NCBI RefSeq assembly: GCF_018070045.1
Contig: NZ_JAGPYK010000017.1
Location: 62,001-126,000, forward strand
Length of the DNA: 64,000 nt
Direction of reading: 5' to 3'
Source: Micromonospora sp. U21
GTDB taxonomy: Bacteria > Actinomycetota > Actinomycetes > Mycobacteriales > Micromonosporaceae
The notes under the pieces are model-generated. The model was given only the letters and a program-made list of their open reading frames with translations. It did not search any database and was not told the origin of the DNA. The position numbers and the translations under genes were made by a program. Positions 42,035 to 50,917 of the stretch are shown in pieces. Position 1 is the stretch's first letter. The number at the start of each line of letters is the position of its first letter.

Positions 42035-43064
42035 CCGCGGCGAGCGGGACGGTGAGGCTGAGCAGGGTGCCGTCGCGCTCTGCCGAGCTGGGCCGGTTCA
42101 GCCGGCGCAGGGTACGCAGCATCGGGGTGTTCTCGGCCTGTACGTGCAGCACCAGCGCCACGTGCCCGGTCCGCTCGGCGTGTCGGGCCAGCCGGCGCAG
42201 CAACGCCGAGCCGAGCCCGCGCCGCTGCCAGTCGTCACGCACCAGTAGCGCCACCTCGGCCTCGTCGCCCTCACCGAGCAGGTTCGCCATTGCGACCACC
42301 GACTCCGCGCCGCCGTCGTCGTCGGTGGCCGTGGCGATCAGGGTCAGCCCTCGGCTTGGCTCCAGCAGCCGGCGCAACCGGGCCGGCTGCGGCAGCGCCG
42401 TCCCGCTCAGGTAGCGCCGTTGCCGGCTGCGCGGCGAGCACCCCTCGTGCAGCTCCAGCACGCCGGACAGGTCGTTCGCGCAGGCCGGTCGGACGGCCAG
42501 CTCGGCGCCGTCGGGCAGCACGACGGTGACCTGTTCGGCGGCCCGGCGCGCCACGGTGGCGGCCAGCTCGACCAGGGCCTGCGCCCGGGCGTACTCCGCC
42601 GGAGTGAAGGCGGGCGCGGCCCGGCGCAGCGCGAACGAACCGCCTGCCGGGTCCGCCAGCAGCATGCTGGCGCCGATGATCCCCCGGTCGACGCTGGTCG
42701 ACGCCGGCCGCCAGCTGACCGAGTCGGCGCCGAGCAGGGTGGACAGCGCCTCGCCCGTCGCGTCCGGGTCACGCACCAGCCGGTTGGCCAGCCCGAGCAC
42801 CCGGGTGGGCTGGTCGGCCAGGCCGCGCGCCTCGCTGCGCGCCACCCAGCAGTCCCGACCCCGACCCCGCTCGACGGCGGCGATCAGCCCGGCCTCGTCG
42901 AGCGCGTCGGGCGCGTCGACGAGGAAGTCGTCCACCGCGCCCCGTTCGGTGGGCTGCACCTGCACGGTGAGGATGTTGACCCCACGCAGCGCGAGGCTCG
43001 CCGTAAGGACCGACAGGTAACCCGGCCGGTCGTCCACGGTCGCTCGGATCCGCCACAACGTCAT
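42000..43064 (-). CDS. ACT domain-GNAT acetyltransferase (MaKat-like)
   Basis: A 354-residue protein. The N-terminal ACT domain (residues 1-75: LWRIRATVDDRPGYLSVLTA) is followed by a middle region and then a C-terminal GNAT domain (from about 190) with acetyl-CoA motif VRDDWQRRGLGSALLRRLARHA. ACT-GNAT fusions are known from Micromonospora aurantiaca MaKat, a lysine acetyltransferase acting on acetyl-CoA synthetase and controlled by amino acids bound to ACT; the same role is inferred here. The ATG at 43064 has GGGAG upstream. The last ten residues are encoded by an intergenic repeat and replace any original C terminus. Confidence 0.8.
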   Translation of the reverse strand: MTLWRIRATVDDRPGYLSVLTASLALRGVNILTVQVQPTERGAVDDFLVDAPDALDEAGLIAAVERGRGRDCWVARSEARGLADQPTRVLGLANRLVRDPDATGEALSTLLGADSVSWRPASTSVDRGIIGASMLLADPAGGSFALRRAAPAFTPAEYARAQALVELAATVARRAAEQVTVVLPDGAELAVRPACANDLSGVLELHEGCSPRSRQRRYLSGTALPQPARLRRLLEPSRGLTLIATATDDDGGAESVVAMANLLGEGDEAEVALLVRDDWQRRGLGSALLRRLARHAERTGHVALVLHVQAENTPMLRTLRRLNRPSSAERDGTLLSLTVPLAAERKGTFLTPGA

Positions 43065-43158
43065 GGTTGAAACTCCCTTCCCCGGTACGAGCCTCGTCTG
43101 CGGCTGTTGCCGCCCGGTTGCTCGCCGGTGACGGCCCGGGAACTCCTCGGGCTGCCGC

Positions 43159-43863
43159 TCAGGGGCCGGCTACCAGCGGGGGCGCGCCGACCAGGTCCAG
43201 CCGGTCGCCGAGAATCACCGCGCTGGCCCGGACGAGCTGGGTGAGCCGGTCCACCTCGGTGCTGTGGAACGCGGCGGCGGAGAGGGCTTCGCTGTGCTCG
43301 CGGGCCACCACCAGGACCAGGCCGGCCCGCCCGAACGGCGCGATCGCGTGGTGGGTCCCGTCGGGCGTGGTCGTCGACCGGCCGCGCAGGGGGGTCACCT
43401 CCGGCAACCGCGGCGGTACGGGAGCCCGCCAGCTGGCGTGCCCCACGGTCGCCCCGCCGGCGCCTCCGGTCCGCGATGCCCAGTCCACCGGCACCACGGC
43501 GGCGGCGGCCCAGTCGGCCGCCAGCAGCCCCGGTACCGCGTCGACCAGTGTGGCCAGCCCGTCGGCGGGGTTCGCCGCGACCTGGGCCAGCAGCTCCGCG
43601 TCCTGACCGGTGGTGGTGGGCGTGCCGATCGCCCGCCACACGCCGTCGACCCGTACGCCCGGGATCGCCGCGAGGCCGGCCAGCAGCCGCTCCACCCGGG
43701 CCGCGCCCGGCCAGACCACCGTGAAGTCGTCCACCGCGCGCCCGCCGAGCCGCTCCAGGACGACCACCTGGACGATGTCCGCGCCGGACACGCCCAACGT
43801 GCGGGCGACCTGGCCGAGGGTGCCCGGACGGTCCGGCAGGGTGACCCGAACTCGCAGCAACAT
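43159..43863 (-). CDS. ACT domain-containing protein
   Basis: A 234-residue protein. The ACT domain (residues 1-75: LLRVRVTLPDRPGTLGQVAR) closely resembles that of the downstream ACT-acetyltransferase. The rest resembles its middle region (FGRAGLVLVVAREHSEALSA), but no GNAT domain is present. The ATG at 43863 follows GGAGGGA. It lies 94 bases upstream of the fusion gene on the same strand, suggesting an operon and duplication. It may be an amino-acid-sensing partner or regulator of the acetyltransferase; this is inference. Confidence 0.72.
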   Translation of the reverse strand: MLLRVRVTLPDRPGTLGQVARTLGVSGADIVQVVVLERLGGRAVDDFTVVWPGAARVERLLAGLAAIPGVRVDGVWRAIGTPTTTGQDAELLAQVAANPADGLATLVDAVPGLLAADWAAAAVVPVDWASRTGGAGGATVGHASWRAPVPPRLPEVTPLRGRSTTTPDGTHHAIAPFGRAGLVLVVAREHSEALSAAAFHSTEVDRLTQLVRASAVILGDRLDLVGAPPLVAGP

Positions 43864-43972
43864 GTCTGTCCCTCCGCTCGGCGGGCCGGCAACGGCCGGC
43901 AGGCTGGCCACAGCCTGGGCGTTGACCATTTCGTCCCTGTTGCAGAGGCATGTCCCGAGGGAAAATCTGACC

Positions 43973-44001
43973 TTGACAACGTGAGCGGGCTGCCATCAAC
44001 T
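43973..44001 (+). promoter_or_regulatory. promoter of phosphotransferase/acyl-CoA dehydrogenase operon
   Basis: A consensus TTGACA is followed after 17 bases by TCAACT, six bases before the ATG at 44008, so the transcript is probably leaderless. Confidence 0.55.
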
Positions 44002-44007
44002 AGTCGG

Positions 44008-45087
44008 ATGACCGATCCGGCCGTCGATGCGCTCCGGCCGGGGGCCCTTCCGACGTCCCCCGCCGGTCTGGACCTGGCCCGACTCGCCGGCTATCTGGCG
44101 GACCACCGCCCCGAGCTGGCCGTCGGGCCGCTGCGGGCCCAGCTGATCGCGGGCGGCAAGTCCAACCTCACCTACCTGCTGCGCCTCGGCGACCGGGAGG
44201 TCGTGCTGCGCCGGCCGCCGCTGGGGCACGTGCTGGCGACCGCGCACGACATGGCCCGCGAGTTCCGGGTCATTTCGGCGCTGGCGCCGACCGAGGTACC
44301 GGTGCCGGGTGCCCTGCTGCTCTGCACCGAGCCGGAGGTGATCGGCGCGCCGTTCTACCTGATGGAGCGGATGCCCGGCGAGGTGTTCCGCACCCGCCGG
44401 CAGACCGACCCGCTGGGCGACGAGCGACGCCGCGCGCTGGCCATGGCGATGATGGACACTCTCGCGGCACTGCACACCGTCGAGCCGGCGGCGGTCGGGC
44501 TGAGCGACTTCGGCCGCCCGGAGGGCTACCTGGCCCGGCAGGTCCGCCGGTGGGCCGGGCAGCTCGACCGCTCGCGCAGCCGGCCGCTGCCGGGCATCGA
44601 CGAGCTGCGGGACCTGCTCGCGGCGACGGCGCCGGAGGGCGCGAACGCCGGCCGCATCGTGCACGGCGACTACCGCCTGGACAATCTCCTCGCCTCGGCC
44701 GACCCGGTCGCCGTGCACGCGGTGCTGGACTGGGAGATGGCCACCCTCGGTGACCCGCTGGCCGACCTGGGGCTGCTGCTGACGTACTGGGACGTGCTGG
44801 GTGACAGCGAGTCGGCCGCCGGCAACCCGGTGGCCGACGGGCTCGGCCCACGCGCCGGCTTCCCCACCGGCGCCGAGCTCATCGAGCGGTACGCCGGGCG
44901 CAGCGACGTCGACGTCGGGCCGCTGCACTGGCACGTGGCGCTCGGCTGTTTCAAGCTCGCGGTCATCTGCGAGGGCATCCACTACCGCCACACGCTCGGG
45001 CAGACGCTCGGCGAGGGCTTCGACCGGATCGGCGAGATGGTGGCACCGCTGGTCGCGCACGGGCTGACCGCCGCCAGGGAGCGGTGA
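44008..45087 (+). CDS. phosphotransferase family protein (APH-like, ACAD10 type)
   Basis: A 359-residue kinase-fold protein. LIAGGKSNLTYLLRLGDREVVLRRPP is the N lobe, and the catalytic loop RIVHGDYRLDNLL and metal-binding DWEMATLGDPLADLG are intact. This subgroup is usually found beside acyl-CoA dehydrogenases (fused in human ACAD10/11) and is thought to phosphorylate hydroxyacyl-CoA intermediates, so a role in fatty-acid catabolism is likelier than antibiotic resistance. Its stop overlaps the start of the acyl-CoA dehydrogenase by one base (TGATG). Confidence 0.86.
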   Translation: MTDPAVDALRPGALPTSPAGLDLARLAGYLADHRPELAVGPLRAQLIAGGKSNLTYLLRLGDREVVLRRPPLGHVLATAHDMAREFRVISALAPTEVPVPGALLLCTEPEVIGAPFYLMERMPGEVFRTRRQTDPLGDERRRALAMAMMDTLAALHTVEPAAVGLSDFGRPEGYLARQVRRWAGQLDRSRSRPLPGIDELRDLLAATAPEGANAGRIVHGDYRLDNLLASADPVAVHAVLDWEMATLGDPLADLGLLLTYWDVLGDSESAAGNPVADGLGPRAGFPTGAELIERYAGRSDVDVGPLHWHVALGCFKLAVICEGIHYRHTLGQTLGEGFDRIGEMVAPLVAHGLTAARER

Positions 45088-46307
45088 TGGACTTCTCGTA
45101 CGACGCCCGGACCGAGGAGCTGCGCGACGAGCTGACCCGGTTCCTGACCGAGCACGTCTATCCGGCCGAGCCGGTGCACGCCGAGCAGGTGGCCACCGGC
45201 GACCCGTGGTCGCGTACCCCGGTGCTGGCCGAGCTGAAGGCGGAGGCCCGCAAGCGCGGCCTGTGGAACCTCTTCCTGCCCGACCCGCGCTACGGCGCCG
45301 GCCTGACCAACCTCCAGTACGCCCCGCTCGCCGAGCTGACCGGCCGCAGCCCGCACCTGGCGCCGGAGGCGGTCAACTGCGCGGCGCCGGACACCGGCAA
45401 CATGGAGCTGCTGGCCGAGTTCGGCTCGGAGGCGCAGCGGGAGCGCTGGCTCGCGCCCCTGCTGGAGGGCGAGATCCGCTCCGCGTTCTGCATGACCGAG
45501 CCGGACGTCGCGTCCTCCGACGCCACCAACATCGCAACCCGGATCACCCGTGACGGCGACGAATACGTGATCAACGGTCGCAAGTGGTGGTCGTCCGGTG
45601 CGATGGACCCGCGCTGCGAGATCTTCATCGTGATGGGCAAGACCGACCCCGGCGCGGACCGGCACCGCCAGCAGAGCATGGTGCTGGTCCCGCGGGACAC
45701 CCCGGGCGTGACCGTACGTCGGGGCATGACCGTCTTCGGCTACACCGATGGTTCGCACGGCGGTCACGCCGAGATCGACTTCACCGACGTCCGGGTGCCG
45801 GCGGAAAATCTGATCGGCGCCGAGGGCACCGGGTTCGCCATCGCCCAGGCCCGGCTGGGCCCGGGCCGGATCCACCACTGCATGCGGCTGATCGGGATGG
45901 CCGAGCGGGCGTTGGAGCTGCTCTGCCGACGGGCGAACGAGCGGATCGCGTTCGGCCGGCCGCTGGCCGAGCAGGGCGTGGTGCGGGAGTGGATCGCCGA
46001 GTCGCGGGTGCGCATCGAGCAGTCCCGGCTGCTGGTGCTCAAGACGGCCTGGCTGATGGACACCGTCGGCAACAAGGGCGCGCACACCGAGATCCAGGCC
46101 ATCAAGATCGGCACCCCGGCGATGGCGGAGTGGGTGATCGACAAGGCCATCCAGGGGTACGGCGGCGCCGGCGTCAGCCAGGACACCCCGCTGGCCGCCC
46201 TGTGGGCGCAGACCCGCACCCTGCGCCTCGCCGACGGCCCCGACGAGGTCCACCGTTCCTCCCTGGCCAAGCGCGAACTCCGCCGCTGGACCCCCACCCC
46301 CGCCTGA
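45087..46307 (+). CDS. acyl-CoA dehydrogenase
   Basis: A 406-residue flavoenzyme that introduces the alpha-beta double bond in acyl-CoA. FCMTEPDVASSDATNIATRI is the FAD/substrate-binding signature, and RIHHCMRLIGMAERALELLC and GYGGAGVSQDTPLA are typical C-terminal segments. The sequence is of the ACAD10/11-like class, consistent with the preceding phosphotransferase. The ATG at 45087 is coupled to the upstream stop, with AGGGAG as ribosome site. The two-gene operon ends at a large palindrome shared with the convergent cebR. Confidence 0.92.
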   Translation: MDFSYDARTEELRDELTRFLTEHVYPAEPVHAEQVATGDPWSRTPVLAELKAEARKRGLWNLFLPDPRYGAGLTNLQYAPLAELTGRSPHLAPEAVNCAAPDTGNMELLAEFGSEAQRERWLAPLLEGEIRSAFCMTEPDVASSDATNIATRITRDGDEYVINGRKWWSSGAMDPRCEIFIVMGKTDPGADRHRQQSMVLVPRDTPGVTVRRGMTVFGYTDGSHGGHAEIDFTDVRVPAENLIGAEGTGFAIAQARLGPGRIHHCMRLIGMAERALELLCRRANERIAFGRPLAEQGVVREWIAESRVRIEQSRLLVLKTAWLMDTVGNKGAHTEIQAIKIGTPAMAEWVIDKAIQGYGGAGVSQDTPLAALWAQTRTLRLADGPDEVHRSSLAKRELRRWTPTPA

Positions 46308-46330
46308 CCCCCACCCACCCGGGCCCGGCA

Positions 46331-46402
46331 CCGCCCGTTGATCATGAGGTTATTGCCATCCGTGTCGGCGTGTCAGGGCAATAACTTCATGGTCAACGGC
46401 GG
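46331..46402. repeat. large palindrome between convergent genes
   Basis: Arms of about 24-27 bases (CCGTTGATCATGAGGTTATT against the complement of AATAACTTCATGGTCAACGG, two mismatches) surround an 18-base loop. It lies between the acyl-CoA dehydrogenase and cebR ends and could terminate both. Confidence 0.75.
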
Positions 46403-46424
46403 GTCCGGCGGCCGGCCGGCGGGG

Positions 46425-47471
46425 TCAGGCGGAGGTTCGGTGGATCAGCTGGGTGTCCAGGAGGATGTGCGGGGCGGGGAGGTCGTCGCCGCGGATCCGG
46501 GCGACCAGCAGCCGGGCCATCTGCCGGCCCATCTCCTCCACCGGCTGGAAGACGGTGGTCAGCGGGGGGTCCGCCTGCCGGGCGATCGGCGCGTCGTCGA
46601 ACCCGATCACCGCGACGTCCTCGGGCACCCGCCGGCCGGCCTCGCGCAGCGTCCGTAGCGCGCCGAACGCCATCAGGTCGGACGCGACGAAGACCGCGTC
46701 CAGATCGGGGCAGGCATCCAGCAGCCGGCGCATGCCGGCCGCGCCGCTGCCCTCGCTGAAGTCGCCGTACGCGATCAGATCGGGGTTGACGCCGGCCCCG
46801 GTGGCCTTGACCGCCTCGGTGTAGCCGGCCAACCGGGCCAGGCCGGCGCCCATGTCCTGCGGACCGGCGATGGTGGCGATGCGTCGCCGCCCCCGGCCGG
46901 CCAGGTACTCCACCGCCTGCCGGGCGCCGCCCACGTTGTCCACGTCGACGAACCAGGCCGGCTGGGCGCCGGGTTGCAGCATCCGGGCCGGCCGGCCGCC
47001 GAGCACGGCGGGCAGGCCGCGCTCCTCCAGCAGGGTCGGCAGCGGGTCGGAGTCGTGCAACGACAGCAGGAGTACGCCGTCGACATGCTGGTTGGTCAGG
47101 TGGTGCTCGACCCGCTCCCGCTCCACCGCCGACTGGGCCATGGCCAGCCAGAGCTGCATCGGCGTCTCCAGCAGGCCGGAGCTGATCCCCCGTACGATGC
47201 CGGCGAAGAACGGCTCGGTGAAGACCCGTTCGCCGGATTCGGACACCACCAGCGCGACGGAGTCGGTCCGCTGGGTGACGAGGGCGCGGGCGGCCCGGTT
47301 CGGCACGTACCCCAGCTCGGCGATGGCCTGCTGGACCGCGGCCCGGGCCTCCGGGCTGACCTGGGGCGAGCCGTTGACCACGCGGGAGACCGTGCCCCGC
47401 CCGACGCCGGCGCGCGCCGCGACCGCATCGAGGGTCGGGCGCCCGAGCGACCGGGTGCGCTGCGTTGTCAT
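46425..47471 (-). CDS. cebR: LacI-family cellobiose repressor CebR
   Basis: A 348-residue repressor. The N-terminal helix-turn-helix (LDAVAARAGVGRGTVSRVVN) and hinge helix (PNRAARALVTQRT) are followed by a periplasmic-binding-like sensor domain (residues 65-345). The ATG at 47471 has GGAGGAG upstream. Its place at the end of a cebEFG-bglC operon matches streptomycete CebR, which binds TGGGAGCGCTCCCA and is released by cellobiose. Three such sites occur here, two before cebE and one before the GH9 cellulase. As the last gene it is probably repressed by itself. Confidence 0.88.
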   Translation of the reverse strand: MTTQRTRSLGRPTLDAVAARAGVGRGTVSRVVNGSPQVSPEARAAVQQAIAELGYVPNRAARALVTQRTDSVALVVSESGERVFTEPFFAGIVRGISSGLLETPMQLWLAMAQSAVERERVEHHLTNQHVDGVLLLSLHDSDPLPTLLEERGLPAVLGGRPARMLQPGAQPAWFVDVDNVGGARQAVEYLAGRGRRRIATIAGPQDMGAGLARLAGYTEAVKATGAGVNPDLIAYGDFSEGSGAAGMRRLLDACPDLDAVFVASDLMAFGALRTLREAGRRVPEDVAVIGFDDAPIARQADPPLTTVFQPVEEMGRQMARLLVARIRGDDLPAPHILLDTQLIHRTSA

Positions 47472-47553
47472 CGTCTGCTCCTCCGACGGCGGGCGGACCC
47501 GGTGCCACCTGCGGGAGGTGGACACCAGGACCGCCCTGATGGCTGGCCCGAGC

Positions 47554-48987
47554 CTATTGTGCGGCCAGACCGTTGCGTCGGATCACCGAGGCGTACCACC
47601 TGGCGCTGGACTTGGGGATGCGGACCTGGGTGTCGTAGTCGACGTGGATCATGCCGAACCGCTTGGTGTAACCCCAGGCCCATTCGAAATTATCCATCAG
47701 CGACCAGGCGAAGTATCCCCGCAGGGGCACCCCGGCGTTGATCGCGTCGTGTGCGGCGCGCAGGTGGGCGTCGAAGTAGGCCAGCCGGTCGACGTCGTCG
47801 ACCTCCCCGTCGATGACCGTGTCGACGAACGCGGAGCCGTTCTCGGTGACGTAGAGCGGCAGGTCGGTGTACTCGTCGTGCACCCGGCGCAGCGTCTCGA
47901 CCAGGCCCGGGGCGTCGATCTCCCAGTTCATGTCGGTGACCGGGACGCCCCGGGTGACGAACCGGACGTTCTCGCTGCCCGGCCAGCAGGAGGGCGCCCG
48001 CCAGTACGGCTCCGGCTCGGCGCCCTCGACCGGGGTGGCGACCACGTGCCGGCTGTAGTAGTTGACCCCGACCAGGTCCAGCGGCGTGGCGATGGTGGCC
48101 AGGTCACCGTCGCGTACGTGGTCGAAGTCGGTCACCGCGCTCAGGTCGGTCACCAGGTCCTCCGGGTACGACCCGCGCAGCAGCGGGTCGAGGAAGAACC
48201 GGTTGGCCAGCGCGTCGATCCGCCGGGCGGCGTCGACGTCGGCGGGGGCGTCGCTGGCCGGGTCGACCGGGTAGAGGTTGACGGTCACCCCCACCTCGGC
48301 GCTGGGCCGGGCGGCTCGCAGCGCCTGCACGGCCAGGCCGTGCCCGAGCATCAGGTGGTGCCCGGCGCGGACCGCCTCCGCCCCGTTGGACCGGCCGGGG
48401 GCGTGCGCCCCGGAGCCGTAGCCGAGGAACGCCGAGCACCACGGCTCGTTCAGCGTGGTCCAGTAGCGCACCCGGTCGCCGAGCGCGTCGGCGACCAGCG
48501 TGGTGTAGTCGGCGAAGCGGGCGGCGGTGTCCCGGGCGGGCCAGCCGCCGGCGTCCTCCAGCGGTTGCGGCAGGTCCCAGTGGTAGAGGGTGAGCCACGG
48601 CTCGATGCCGTGCACCAGCAGCTCGTCGACCAGCCGCCGGTAGAAGTCCAGGCCCTGCGGGTTGGCCGCGCCGGTGCCGCCGGGCTGCACCCGGGGCCAG
48701 GAGACCGAGAAACGGTACGACTTCAGGCCCAGCTCGGCCATCAGCGCGACATCGTCGCCGAGCCGGTGGTAGTGGTCGCAGGCCACGTCGCCGGTGTGCC
48801 CGGCGACCACCCGGCCGTCGGTGTGGCTGAAGGTGTCCCAGATCGACGGGGTACGGCCGTCCTCGGCCGCCGCCCCCTCGATCTGGTACGCCGCGGTCGC
48901 GGCCCCCCACAGGAAGCCGGGCGGGAAGGTCAGCCCGGGGCGCTCGTCGAGGACGCCGACGGCGGGCGGGCTGGCGGGGTTGCTCAC
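47554..48987 (-). CDS. bglC: GH1 beta-glucosidase BglC
   Basis: A 477-residue cytoplasmic beta-glucosidase that hydrolyses imported cellobiose to glucose. The N terminus has FPPGFLWGAATAAYQIEGA, the acid/base Glu is in TLNEPWC (about residue 180), and the nucleophile Glu is in LYVTENGSAF (about 381). GH1 C-terminal motifs (GYFAWSLMDNFEW) are intact and there is no signal peptide. The GTG at 48987 overlaps the cebG stop (GTGA), so translation is coupled. Confidence 0.94.
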   Translation of the reverse strand: MSNPASPPAVGVLDERPGLTFPPGFLWGAATAAYQIEGAAAEDGRTPSIWDTFSHTDGRVVAGHTGDVACDHYHRLGDDVALMAELGLKSYRFSVSWPRVQPGGTGAANPQGLDFYRRLVDELLVHGIEPWLTLYHWDLPQPLEDAGGWPARDTAARFADYTTLVADALGDRVRYWTTLNEPWCSAFLGYGSGAHAPGRSNGAEAVRAGHHLMLGHGLAVQALRAARPSAEVGVTVNLYPVDPASDAPADVDAARRIDALANRFFLDPLLRGSYPEDLVTDLSAVTDFDHVRDGDLATIATPLDLVGVNYYSRHVVATPVEGAEPEPYWRAPSCWPGSENVRFVTRGVPVTDMNWEIDAPGLVETLRRVHDEYTDLPLYVTENGSAFVDTVIDGEVDDVDRLAYFDAHLRAAHDAINAGVPLRGYFAWSLMDNFEWAWGYTKRFGMIHVDYDTQVRIPKSSARWYASVIRRNGLAAQ

Positions 48988-49826
48988 GACTTGACGGCAC
49001 CTTCCATGATCCCGCCGATGATCTGGCGGCCGAACAGGAGAAAGACGAGCACCAGGGGGATGGTGCCGATCGCCGTGGCGGCGAACACCTGGGAGTAGTC
49101 GGTGTAGTAGGCGTACGAGAGGAAGGAGAGCGAGACCTGCAGGGTCGGGTTCTCCGGGGTGAGGATGGCGTACGGCCAGAGGAACGAGTTCCAGGTCTCC
49201 ATGAAGGTCAGCAGACCGAGGACGCCGGCGGCGGGGCGCAGCGCGGGTAGCACGATGCTCCAGTAGATCCGGAACGTGCTCGCCCCGTCGACGCGGCCGG
49301 CCTCGATCAGCTCGTCGGAGATCGCCTGGCTGGCGTACTGCCGCATCATGAACACGCCGAAGGCGCTGACCAGGAACGGCACGGTGACCGCGTAGAGGGT
49401 GTCGTACCACCCCAGGTCCTGCATCATGCCCCAGAGCGGGATGAGGCCCATCTGGGTCGGGATCATCATCGTGACGATGATCGCCAGCAGGAGAGCGTTG
49501 CTGCCCTTGAACCGCAGTTTGGCGAAGGCGAACCCGGCCAGCGAACCGGTGAGCACCACCGACAGGGTGACCACCGAGGAGACGATGATCGAGTTCATCA
49601 TGCCGGTGAGGAAGTTGGCGGCGTCGTTGTCGAGCACCCGTCCGAAGTTGTCACCGAACGCTCCGCCGGGGGTCAGCGGTGGCGGCACGTCGTTGATGGA
49701 GTCCAGGCTGCGACTGCCGATCACCATCATGTAGTAGAACGGGTAGATCGACAGCAGCGCCGCCAGGAGGAGCGCCACGTAGGTCAGCGGGCTGGTGCGC
49801 CACAGGCGCTGGGAAGCCGAGATCAT
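48984..49826 (-). CDS. cebG: cellobiose ABC transporter permease CebG
   Basis: A 280-residue MalG-type inner-membrane permease with about six helices. The EAA loop ELIEAGRVDGASTFRIYWSIV is the contact site for the ATPase. It lies 10 bases after cebF and overlaps bglC. As in Streptomyces, no ATPase gene is in the operon; such importers share a general MsiK-type ATPase encoded elsewhere. Confidence 0.92.
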   Translation of the reverse strand: MISASQRLWRTSPLTYVALLLAALLSIYPFYYMMVIGSRSLDSINDVPPPLTPGGAFGDNFGRVLDNDAANFLTGMMNSIIVSSVVTLSVVLTGSLAGFAFAKLRFKGSNALLLAIIVTMMIPTQMGLIPLWGMMQDLGWYDTLYAVTVPFLVSAFGVFMMRQYASQAISDELIEAGRVDGASTFRIYWSIVLPALRPAAGVLGLLTFMETWNSFLWPYAILTPENPTLQVSLSFLSYAYYTDYSQVFAATAIGTIPLVLVFLLFGRQIIGGIMEGAVKS

Positions 49827-49836
49827 CGATCTCTCC

Positions 49837-50808
49837 TCACTTCGCCGAGCGGCGGACGAGTAGGAAGTTGAACAGCGACACCACGACGATGATCATGAAG
49901 ATCGCCCAGGCGACCGCGGCTCCGTAGCCGGCGGTGTTCAGGTTCACGATGCCCATCTCGTACATGTACATGGCCAGCGTCTGAAACTCCCGCTGGTTGC
50001 CGCCGATGATGTTGCCGTTGCCGAAGAGCAGGGGCTCGGTGAAGAGCTGCATGCCGCCGATCGTGGACAGGATGACCACGAAGATGAAGGTGGGCTTGAG
50101 CATGGGCAGGGTGATCTGCCAGAACTGCCGCCACGGGCTGGCGCCGTCGATCGCCGCGGCCTCGTAGAGGTCCTTCGGGATCGCCTGCATGCCGGCGAGC
50201 AGGATCAGGGTGTTGTACCCGGTCCACCGCCAGTTGACCATGGAGGAGATGGCCATCCAGGAACTCCACCGGTGCCCGTCCCAGTCGACCGCGTCGACAC
50301 CGACGAAGCTGAGCAGCCAGTTGAACAGGCCGAACTCCCGCTGGAACAGCATCCCGAAGACGATCGCGACCGCGGCCACCGACACCACGTTCGGCATGAA
50401 GATCGCCATCCGGAAGAAGGTCTTGGCGCGCAGGAAGGTCCGGTTGAGCAGGTTCGCCAGGAAGAGGGCGAGCAACAGCTGCGGGATGGTCGACAGGGCG
50501 AAGATGCCGAACGTGTTGACCAGCGCGTTCCAGAAGTACTCGTCGGACGCCAACCGGGTGTAGTTGTCGAAGCCGATGAACGAGTGGTCGCCGATCATGT
50601 CCCAGTCGTGCAGCGACATCCAGGCGGTACGCACCATCGGGTACAACCCGAACGCGCCGAAGATCACGAAGAACGGGGCGATGTAGAGGTACGGCGAGTA
50701 CTTGACATCGAGACGGTTGAGTAGCCTTCCCCGGCGAAGTCGGGAAGGGACGTCGGGAGAAGGCGGTGCTGCTGGCGACGGCGGTGCCGTCGTGGCCGAC
50801 AGGCTCAT
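49837..50808 (-). CDS. cebF: cellobiose ABC transporter permease CebF
   Basis: A 323-residue MalF-type permease. It has a cytoplasmic N terminus, about six to seven helices (YSPYLYIAPFFVIFGAFGLY first) and the EAA loop YEAAAIDGASPWRQFWQITL. The ATG at 50808 is the first Met of the conserved frame. It sits between cebE and cebG in the minus-strand operon and forms the heterodimeric channel with CebG. Confidence 0.92.
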   Translation of the reverse strand: MSLSATTAPPSPAAPPSPDVPSRLRRGRLLNRLDVKYSPYLYIAPFFVIFGAFGLYPMVRTAWMSLHDWDMIGDHSFIGFDNYTRLASDEYFWNALVNTFGIFALSTIPQLLLALFLANLLNRTFLRAKTFFRMAIFMPNVVSVAAVAIVFGMLFQREFGLFNWLLSFVGVDAVDWDGHRWSSWMAISSMVNWRWTGYNTLILLAGMQAIPKDLYEAAAIDGASPWRQFWQITLPMLKPTFIFVVILSTIGGMQLFTEPLLFGNGNIIGGNQREFQTLAMYMYEMGIVNLNTAGYGAAVAWAIFMIIVVVSLFNFLLVRRSAK

Positions 50809-50917
50809 GCGAATTTCCTTTTCCGGCGAGGCCCGGGGGCCCTCGCGCAGGGCGCTACGCGGAGGGGACCGGCCGGTGGCGTCCGGGTAGTCCCGAACGC
50901 CACCGGCAGGGAATCAC

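Noticed and set aside
44008..45087. Antibiotic phosphotransferase (APH)
   Set aside because: The fold is APH-like, but coupling to an acyl-CoA dehydrogenase places it with ACAD10-type lipid enzymes.
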